This document shows, in pieces, positions 55,853-64,000 of a DNA stretch of 64,000 bases. Numbering within the stretch: position 1 is the stretch's first letter; the number at the start of each line of letters is the position of its first letter. The stretch comes from Brachypterus glaber. Lineage: Eukaryota > Arthropoda > Insecta > Coleoptera > Kateretidae. The stretch is from assembly GCA_958510825.1 (NCBI GenBank), contig OY294048.1, positions 18,927,589 to 18,991,588 on the forward strand. Direction: 5' to 3'. The notes beneath the pieces were generated by a model, which did not search any database, was not told the DNA's origin, and saw nothing but the letters and a program-made list of their open reading frames with translations. The translations under genes and the position numbers were made by a program.

Positions 55853-56459
55853 TTTTTTTTTTTTGAGATATTTTACCTATGTGCATCGTAGATATATTGG
55901 CAGCCTCCGTAGTTTTGGGTTAATGGCCCTCGTCAGTACCAAGAGTCAACCCTGTATGCTGATTGAGAAAACATTTTTAGACCTTATTCACTTCAGAAGT
56001 CAACTCATCAGATTAAGGTATACTTGTGCCCCATCTATTGATAGGCGTAGACAACTACTTATACTTTGTCTATAGACGTAAAACTTATTAGAACAGATTT
56101 TTTTAAATTTCTGTCCCCATAAAAAATCGTTAGTGCACGCCACAATACTTTCTGTATTTTGAACCTGCTTTTAAGTTATACTTTCTAAAGATCCCAGGTT
56201 ACTGATAACTTAATCAAAATTAAACTACAAATATAACTATTTAATTTAACTTAAAATCACATAATATGTGATATTATCACTCCCTTATACTTTTTTATTT
56301 TTGCTCCTTCTCCACCAGAGCCGGCGGAGGGGTCGGAAGGACCATGCGACCGCGGTCGACCGGCCGGTTGCTGACGAGGGGCGCCAAATTATTACTTTTT
56401 TATCCGGTGTTTTGAAAAGATAAACTTTTTCATCAATATTCCAAAGACTTCTGATATCC

Positions 56460-56543
56460 CATTTGAGGAGCATTATTTTAAAAGTTAACAAACACAATAT
56501 TATAATTAAGGATTTGTTAACTCATGAAATAATGCTCCTCATT
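56460..56543. repeat. Hairpin element
   Basis: TTGAGGAGCATTATTTTAAA with GTTAACAAAC is mirrored by GTTTGTTAAC and GAAATAATGCTCCTCAT. It lies beside a GC-rich island (56320-56390, GCCGGCGGAGGGGTCGG, GGTCGACCGGCCGG) that I cannot assign. Confidence 0.5.
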
Positions 56544-56894
56544 TTAAAGATAACCTTGTATAAATAAAAATTAGTTAAATTTGAACTTTTTTCTGTTTTG
56601 CAACTTTTTGAAATTGCTTTTTTGATGATCTTTTTCTGATCAAAGAAATTATAGAAATTAAATGATACCTAAAGTACTATTATTTTAAAATTCTTAAAAT
56701 AAAAAAACTACTATTGATTTATAATCATTTTCAAAAATTAAATGATCGACAAATAAGAGAAAAATATTCTTAATTCTTAGTGCCTAGTTGATTTTGCTTT
56801 AATATTATTTTAATTATAAAATTATTAGACGCCGCTTATGATTCATGTAATATAATAAACAAACATTAAGGTTGACAGCCAATTATTACAACTA

Positions 56895-58128
56895 CCCAGA
56901 CAGCACATGATAACTATTAGATATCCAGGGGATATACTTTCTGGATATAGGGTATATCCAGTGGATAGCCTGGATTGCCATTAGATATAGTCTTGTAAAT
57001 TTCAGGACGTCGTATCTCAAAAAAGACAACTTTACAGGAATGAGAAATAACTCTTTTTCGCCTTATTCATAGGTTGAAAATGTACTTTTTAAATATAAAC
57101 TTAATACATTTTTAATGATTAACTTACCTTAAGTCATTTTATTGTGTATAAAATAAATAAATACAAATAAAAACCTAATGTTTATAGATACGACATTTTG
57201 ATGCTCAAAATTAATAAAAATTTTTAAAGATACGAGCTTTGAAACATTATTAGCGGAAAGCGCCTCTTGCATCGCATGCGCAGTGTTATTCAAACTGTCA
57301 TTTTGCCAAGGTTGATTCAAACACCGATCAGCTGATCGGTGGATTCATAGAACAAAATAAAGAATTGTATATTCGTTTAAAATGCTAATTTCGGCCATAA
57401 CTAAAAGCAAATTAATTTAAAAATATATAGTTAATATAACAAGTAACAATATTTACCATTAATTTTAACTTTAAACATTTAAACTTCACAAATTTTTATA
57501 ACATACGCATAAGCTGTCAAAAAAGCGTCGCCGTATGCAAAAGATGCGTTCCAAGTCAGTTAACTAGATTTAAGAGATACGAGGTTTTAAAATTTATTAA
57601 TCTGTAATCATCTAAGATACGACGTTACTATTTTGCTTATATTTTTGTTATTTTAAAAAAATAGCAGGTGAAACTTATTTTTTAGATGTAAATTAATAAT
57701 ATAAAGCGTTTAAATCCAAAATCTCCAAATCGAAACAAATTGAGATACGACGTCCTGAAATTTACAAGACGATATCCCATGGACATCCAAATGTCCACCT
57801 ATATCCAGATCCTGGCATCATATGTCCACTGGATATCTCGTGGATATCCAGTGGACATCTATTTTTTTAACCTCCCCAAAGTATATCCACAAGGATATCC
57901 TGGATATCCTGGATATCCATGATGGATCTCTAGTGGATAGCCAGTGAATATACTTTAGGAAGGTTAATCTCGTGGATATCCAGTGGATATCCTGCCAGGA
58001 TCTGGATATGGGCGGACATTTGGATGTCCATGAGACATCTAATGACAATCCAGGCTATCCACTGGATATACTCTATATCCAGAAAGTATATTCCCTGGAT
58101 ATCTAATAGTTATTATGTGCTGTCTGGG
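56895..58128. mobile_element. TA-flanked element built on repeated TGGATATCC
   Basis: TA lies at 56893-56894 and 58129-58130. It begins CCCAGACAGCACATGATAAC and ends with the inverse. ATATCC/GGATAT units recur more than twenty times, mostly at 57775-58100. An unrelated element (56991-57766) is inserted in its left arm; skipping it lets the left arm match the right arm from end to centre. Confidence 0.75.
56991..57766. mobile_element. Nested element built on repeated AGATACGACGT
   Basis: GTCTTGTAAATTTCAGGACG with TCGTATCTC begins it and the inverse ends it. Further AGATACGA motifs lie at about 57185, 57228, 57575 and 57613. GATAT just outside both ends (56985-56989 and 57767-57771) may be the target duplication. 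No coding capacity. Confidence 0.65.
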
Positions 58129-58388
58129 TAAACTCACTAAGAACCAATAAAATTAAATGTGTCAGATATTTTTTTTAGTGCTCCCTATTAAATTTGTACT
58201 ATTATATTAAATGAAGCATGAACTTAGTTTGCATAAAACCGTAAAACCACCAAATTTTAATTTAAATCCGTTATTAAGAAGGCGTAAGAGGAGCAAATAT
58301 AAATTATAATTATTTAATATAATTATAAATAAAATTTATAATTGACAGCATAAAGTTTGAAAACTTTTTATAATTTTAAACATACCCT

Positions 58389-59005
58389 TGCACTGTGGGC
58401 CAGGTCAGGTATTTTGGCAAAAAGTCTTTTTAGCAATTTCGATAAAACAAATATGTCACTGTAATCAAGGATAGTTGAAGTATTTATCGTACACATATTG
58501 AGCCTTTTAAATAACTTTTGAGATCAAGGCAATCGAGCGAAATCTAAATTTGTTTTAAGAACTTCGCTGTGTCTGACTGTTTTACATTAAAACAGTTCAG
58601 GTAAAGTTATTTATGCATTTTTAAGTTTATTGCTTTTCTATTTTATTATTTATTATTTATTATTTTTGGAAAGCTTGGTATTCGTGCAAAAATGTTTATT
58701 TTTTTTTGCGTATTTTTGAGTTTTATGACGTTTTATGCCGCTTAAAATCAATTTTGAGCAAAAAAATTGTTGTTCAATGGTTCGGCCGATCGGTCGGTGG
58801 GTGTATCCGGGAAATCTTGTAAGCGCGATAACTTAAGAATGCTTTAATCTACCAAAAGTTCTCATTCGAGATTGTTTTTGTCACGAAAATTTTAAAATTG
58901 GTATATAGGGTTTTTAATATTGGATTCTATTTTAGCTGTGTTTATTTGACAAAAATCAGGCTTTCTGCCAAAAAATCTGATTCCCTGACCTATAGTGCCT
59001 TGTTA
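58389..59005. mobile_element. Inverted-repeat element with GCACTGTGGGCCAGGTCAGG ends
   Basis: GCACTGTGGGCCAGGTCAGG with TTTTGGCAAAAAG on the left corresponds to the inverse of CTTTCTGCCAAAAAATCTG, CCCTGACCTATAGTGC on the right. A CGGCCGATCGGTCGGTGGGT block (58783-58805) lies inside. The arms are diverged. Confidence 0.4.
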
Positions 59006-61040
59006 GAGGGACCTTGTAGTCCATGTGTTATTTTGCTCTTGCTACACGTAGTCGCACTTAATAATTTTTTAAATTATAAAGTTTTGACGCTTTATTTTTT
59101 CAATTATAAAGTTTTGATACTTTATTCTTTCAGTTATAGTTTCATAATTATGAAAAAATCTACATTGGTCGTACACATGTGAACAGACCTTTTTTATAAA
59201 ATGGAACCATAGAAAAATTCTTGTAAAACGATATACATTTATAAAATGGTAAGAAAAAACCTCCATATTATTAAAAAAAATTACACCACAATTAAACAGT
59301 AAAATAAACTGTGCGCTTTATGTCAAAAACTGTGTCTGATGGAAAAAAACTATAAGCAAATTCGGAATCAGAAGGTTAAAATTATTTAAAAACAGCTTAT
59401 CTTTCCTGCTACTTAAAAAAAATCTTCGCCCCTGTGTAATGCACTAAATAAATTTATAGTTCTTGCACTAAAATGTTATGGTTAAGGTTTTATGCAAATT
59501 TATAATTTATTAGATTTTTGACATAAAAATAATTCTATAAAGTACGAATATATTTTTGTATATATTATATTTAAAATAGTTATATATTTTTGTACTAAAA
59601 TGTAAATAAATGTAGATTTTGTTATGATAAATATTCAAAAAATATTAAAAAAAATATTTACTTGTTTGTTGATCGATATTAATATATTGTGAATAATATT
59701 TTGTTACACTTTAATTTTTGATCTTGATATAAAAAATAATATTTTTATATTATTAATAATATATTTCTATTATTAATCTTAAATATACAGACATTTTCAA
59801 AAAAAAAACTTAATACAAACAAAACCGAAAAAAAAAATGTTTTGAAATATTCTGTATAACACCTTATGGTGTATTGTATATATTTATATTTATTTTGTAA
59901 AGTATTTTATATAATTAATTAGGAACTTAAAATTGTATCCTAAATTAACGGGCAAAGAATTTATCGCTTTTTTTTATTTATTATTTTATCTTTCTTTTTG
60001 TTTGACACAATTTTAAAGTTATTTTTCCCAAAGAATTATTGCCCATATACTAGGTATTCCAAAATTGATTAAACTTATGGCAGAATAACGTCCATACTAT
60101 CAATGTCTCTACTCCTTAACATTCATAATCTACAATAACCTTACTCCCAACAACCCTACTCCCAATAACCCTACTCCTTATAGCTCTACTCCAATCCAAT
60201 CCAAATAAACCTACTCCCAATAACCCTACTACCAAAAAGCTTTAATAGAATTACTCTACTTCGCATTCTGTTAGACACTTGACTTAACTCAAAAAATATT
60301 TAACATCATAAATCTTTGTTAAATATGTATTTAGTGTGCATATATTACGAAGTAAAGTTAAGTAATAAATAAGCAATAAAATAGTATATTCTATAACTAG
60401 TATGGAATAGACAATATTCCGCGCGAGCGGAAAGTTTGTCATATGAGCCGGCAGGCGAGTATGACAAAGTCCCGCACATATTTACAAATTATAATGCAAA
60501 AATTGAAGGTTATGTCAGATTGTTGTGACAGATATCAGGTTTAAATATTTAACAATAGATGGAGCAGTTTTAATTTTTTGAACTAAATTGATAAAAAACT
60601 GGTCAAATATTAAGAAAAACTAATAAACTTTATGTAATTTTAACGCAAAACTTTAAAATTGCATTAAATTATTCAATATTTTATGGTAAAATATATATAT
60701 ATTTTTGCTAATTTTGCTACAATTTTCTTTACTTTTATAAACAAGAGATGGCACTACATGTGCTCATTCTAACACTTGGTACGGAATATTCATACCGTAT
60801 CTTGAGCTAGAATGGATTCATTCTGTGTTTGAGAAGTGTGTACATTCTAAAGCAGTCGTAGAAAAAATATATTTTTTAATTAAGTCAAGTCAAGTCAAGT
60901 GCAAATCGAGTGCATATCGTGCGAAGTAGGGTTCTCAATTAAACAAGAAAAAATCAGAAATATTGTCAGTTTTCTAGCTGGTTATGGTACTTTTAACAAT
61001 CTTTATAAAATGAAAATTGTCCGGAGTAAACGCTGAATAT
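59006..61040. other. Very AT-rich unassigned stretch
   Basis: It includes a 30-bp tandem pair at 59071-59130 (AATTATAAAGTTTTGA), the minisatellite at 60110-60245, a GCGCGAGCGGAAAGTTTGTC / GAGTATGACAAAGTCCCGC block (60421-60475) typical of dispersed repeats, and an AAGTC microsatellite at 60884-60900. No coding support. Confidence 0.4.
60110..60245. repeat. Minisatellite of AATAACCCTACTCCC units
   Basis: Imperfect units of about 15 bp (CCTACTCCCAATAA and variants) repeat roughly seven times. Confidence 0.6.
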
Positions 61041-61044
61041 TCTG

Positions 61045-61160
61045 CGATTATGATAAAAAAAACTGCATCCCATATTTCGGGACAATGACCTGTCTTCTCA
61101 CAGAAAAGACAGCGATTTTTAGGTTCACCATCAGTGCAACCTAGCCATTTACTCGGTCAT
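61045..61160 (-). pseudogene. Possible gag-like zinc-knuckle remnant
   Basis: On the minus strand one frame reads CTDGEPKNRCLFCEKTGHCP followed by EIW, flanked by stops. RCLFCEKTGHCPEI resembles the CxxCxxxxHxxxxC knuckle of Bel/Pao-type Gag proteins, with the last Cys replaced by Trp. It is only about 40 residues long. Chance similarity is possible. Confidence 0.3.
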
Positions 61161-61768
61161 TCATTAGGTCAGATCATCGCCTTTTTAGATGCCTATCTCC
61201 ATGGAATATCATCATAATCAAATGATGTGTCATAGATGACTGCGGCATGCAGAATGGATCTTATGTCTGAGTGCCGTGGCTCTTACTTGTAATAATTACA
61301 CCGTTTCTCATGATGGTGATGATGAGGTTTCTCTAAGAGTAGGTTGTGGAATAAAGAATGTAAGAGTACGTACGATAGTCTGTCAACAAAAATTAAGAAG
61401 TAAATGCCTTCTTTTTAAAATTTTAACTCTAATAATTGAATAATTTGTTTTGGAATACCTGTTATTATCCATAGGACTGATTTCCGTTCTACCTCAGTTG
61501 TACAGGACCTTGTAGTCAGTATGTTACCTTATAATTTTGTACTATATATACATATAATATACTTGTAAGTTAAAAAATAATAAAAATCTGGTACTTTTTA
61601 CATTTTGTTTGTTTTATACTACATATCCTAAATATTACAGATTCATCGTCAATATGAAAAAAAAAATTTTCTCGCACTCGTGCAAAAATATCCTAAAGTT
61701 TTCTTGTATTCACCATATGATGATAAGTAAATGCCTTTAATAACCTTTAGAACATTTTAATATGTATA

Positions 61769-62783
61769 CAGGGTTATTCTTTTAAATGGTACACCCCCTG
61801 TAACTTTTAAACGAAATGAGTTATAGACTTTAAATTTGAAATGTGTATATCACACAATAAAAGTCATCATTTGCTATATTGTTCATTGTTTTATCGGTAA
61901 GACGGCGCCAGGGGGGCAATAGGGGACAATATTTTAAATGGCACCCTAGGTCTTGTGATAAGTCATTTTAAACAGCTTAAAAATCTCTTTTTAAATGTGT
62001 AACTATGTTTTAATTTTTTTTTTAAGATTTTTTTTCTTCAAAATTATTCAAATTTTTAATGTGCATAAATATAAAAAAATGCATGAAAATGTAAAATAAT
62101 TAGTCTTAACATGATAATACCCCATGTATTAACTATTTTGACCTTTGCGCAAAATTTCCAAAATTAATTTTTTAAAAATATTGAAAATTTCATCAATTTT
62201 TAATCAATCCACATTAAGCAGCTTCTGTATCCCTTGGAACCAAAACCCTCCCCGTGCGAGATTTCCAGAAAGAACACTTTTCCAGATATTGAATGATCTG
62301 AAAAACTAAAGACTGTTACTAATATTTTTATTTATTTTTACTAAATCCAATTATTTTTTTTTTATATGCATTTTATTATTTATTTTTTGTTAAAATTGAT
62401 TTATTTTAAATTTATTATGTTATATGGGCTGAAGGACTTCGGTCAATGGCCTTTTGTATAGATTATGTAATAAACGACATTATTATTATTATTATTATAT
62501 TCATCAATTTTAAAGAAAAAAAAAACAAAAAAAAGTATTAAATAAATAGTTACATGGTTAAATATTGAATTTTAAGCATTTTAAAATGACTTATCACAAG
62601 ACCTAGGGTGCCATTTAAAATATGGTCCCCCACTGCCCTCCTAACGCTGCCTTACAGAATAAAAAATTAAAAAATATGAAAAATTATAGTTTTTGTTGTG
62701 TGATATGCATATTCCAAATTTGAAGTTTATGTATTATCCCGTTCAAAAGTTACGGGGGTGTACCATTTAAAAGAATAACCCTG
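61769..62783. mobile_element. TA-flanked element with 220-bp inverted repeats, split by a LINE tail
   Basis: TA lies at 61767-61768 and 62784-62785. CAGGGTTATTCTTTTAAATG begins it and CATTTAAAAGAATAACCCTG ends it. The arms extend through ATTTTAAATGGCACCCTAGG / CCTAGGGTGCCATTTAAAAT. The middle holds the LINE tail at 62201-62500. Tc1/mariner-like by its ends. Confidence 0.8.
62201..62500 (+). mobile_element. Short LINE tail with ATT repeats and 11-bp target duplication
   Basis: A 300-bp insertion ends in (ATT)n at 62479-62499 and is flanked by TCATCAATTTT (62190-62200 and 62501-62511). It contains GGGCTGAAGGACTTCGGTCA and a stretch ending GTAATAAACGACATTATT, typical of arthropod LINE 3' ends. 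It interrupts the TA-flanked element at 61769-62783 and is therefore younger than it. Confidence 0.75.
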
Positions 62784-63015
62784 TATACTAATTGGTCCAG
62801 AGCTGTAGCAATGACATTTTATTGGAAGGGGGAAGCAAAAACTTTCGTTGGATTAAAGAATTTTCAACATTTGTGTCCCAGAAAAGAAGTGATGTCAACA
62901 AAAAACTGAATTTTTCCAACTTTTTGATTGAAGAATTACCAACGATTAAAATTTTTCTTCAGTTTGTCAACTTTTTCGATGTGGTTATTAAAGGTGTTTC
63001 CACATCCCGTTATGG

Positions 63016-63409
63016 CTACGGTTCTGTATTGATCTAATATTAGTCAGTTAGAATTCAACTGTTTAACAATATTTAGAGCTTTACCATTATTCCTCAATTA
63101 AAAATACCTTTTCTACGGTTCTGTATTGATCTAATATTAGTCAGTTAGCATTAAACTTTTTTAAACAATATTTAGAGCTTTACCATTATTCCTCAATTAA
63201 AAATACCTTTTCTACGGTTCTGTATTGATCTAATATTAGTCAGTTAGCATTAAACTTTTTTAAACAATATTTAGAGCTTTACCATTATTCCTCAATTAAA
63301 AATACCTTTTCTACGGTTCTGTATTGATCTAATATTAGTCAGTTAGCATTAAACTTTTTTAAACAATATTTAGAGCTTTACCATTATTCCTCAATTAAAA
63401 ATACCTTTT
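63016..63409. repeat. 99-bp tandem repeat, 4 copies
   Basis: Units start at 63016, 63113, 63212 and 63311. The first is two bases shorter and differs at a few positions; the other three are virtually identical. Each begins CTACGGTTCTGTATTGATCT and ends AAAAATACCTTTT. Confidence 0.95.
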
Positions 63410-64000
63410 CTAACTGTAGTGCAACCATAATGTAAGTAATGATTACTCCAGACATCTAGAAAAAAATAAATATTTATAATGAAAAAGTTTTGATAAAAAA
63501 ATGTTTTTTGTCTCTTTTGTTAATTTATTTAACACGGTTCACCTGGGAGATTTTAAATAAAAATTTCGTGGACCCCTACATTTTTTGGACTAAAACATAC
63601 CTGGTGACATAAGAAATCAATTTTCATTTGAAAGAAAATCGTAAAAGATACACTTTTTTAGAAAGATAAAAAAACGTTTTTTTGAGTAATAGGGTGTGTC
63701 AAAAAATCCCGATTTTTTAAATCGAAAACACTATCTGGCTCAAAAGTTGCTCTTTAGTAAAAAACGGTGGCCACTCAAAAATGAGCTAAATCGATTAATG
63801 TTTAGAGGTAGCTCAAATCACTCAAACCTTGAAAAATATCGGTACCTGTTTTTCGGATAAAAAGTGATTGTATATAAAATTAAGGAAATTTTGGAGGGTT
63901 TCTTTGGTAATATTTATAAACAATACTAATTGTGAGAAACTAGAAAAATTATATTCCCCCTACTCTTAAGTTAGAACATAAAAAATTATTATTTGAAGAT
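63410..64000. other. Unassigned end of the window
   Basis: AT-rich; it holds phrases such as CACGGTTCACCTGGGAGATT and GGGTGTGTCAAAAAATCCCG that look like dispersed repeat, but no partner was found here. Confidence 0.35.

Noticed and set aside
56320..56390. GC-rich island as an LTR primer-binding region or promoter
   Set aside because: No matching LTR pair, no TGG-starting primer site next to a terminal CA, and no gene downstream.
62792..63037. 81-codon frame ending in the tandem array
   Set aside because: No recognised domain, and the end is made by the 99-bp repeat.
63016..63409. Possible CRISPR-like array
   Set aside because: Whole units are repeated without unique spacers, and the DNA is animal; it is a tandem repeat.

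Overview
This window looks like nuclear DNA from an insect, most likely a beetle, although the order is an inference. It is AT-rich and almost gene-free, and it is crowded with transposable elements of several ages. The only host gene I can recognise is a multi-exon orthologue of Notum, the secreted Wnt-inactivating carboxylesterase. There is no sign of bacterial or organellar DNA. A 200-base run of N (41315-41514) marks an assembly gap.

Layout. Positions 1-14443 hold only repeats. These include a 1.45-kb insertion flanked by 25-bp direct repeats (548-1995) with a TA-flanked MITE inside it, a hAT-type MITE nested in an older repeat with a perfect 8-bp target duplication (3073-3476), a remnant of a retrotransposon C-terminus (6602-6940, minus), a composite interspersed repeat (7345-8890), an element built from a repeated TIR motif (9178-10238), and a Mutator-like element with minisatellite arrays at both ends and a 10-bp duplication (11028-12449). 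Positions 14456-19322 are a full-length two-ORF Jockey-like LINE with a 12-bp target duplication. Both ORFs are open, but the reverse transcriptase active site reads FAYDT instead of FADDT.

Positions 19335-44030 are again repeats: Harbinger-type and hAT-type MITEs, a 2.7-kb foldback element, a widely spaced pair of inverted repeats, a 5'-truncated LINE with an open C-terminal frame (about 32975-33600), a cluster of three consecutive hairpins (38656-39175), and a decayed LINE coding remnant (42400-42960).

Positions 44728-55230 carry Notum on the plus strand. Five coding exons join in perfect phase (197+149+507+468+359 nt = 559 codons plus stop). The start codon lies upstream; a six-codon candidate first exon is at 44036-44053. 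The introns hold MITEs, a truncated relative of the 14-kb LINE, twin hairpins, a 49-bp tandem repeat and a tRNA-derived SINE. The exons encode the rest of a signal peptide, the catalytic Ser/Asp/His and the cysteine-rich C-terminus, so the gene looks functional. Its expected role is to remove the palmitoleate from Wnt at the cell surface, so dampening Wnt signalling.

Positions 55231-64000 hold more elements, including one MITE inside another (56895-58128), a TA-flanked element interrupted by a LINE tail with its own target duplication (61769-62783), and a fresh 99-bp tandem array (63016-63409).

The most unusual theme is that several otherwise unrelated TA-flanked elements share one design: a short motif from the terminal inverted repeat is repeated many times in both orientations along the element, with a different motif in each family.
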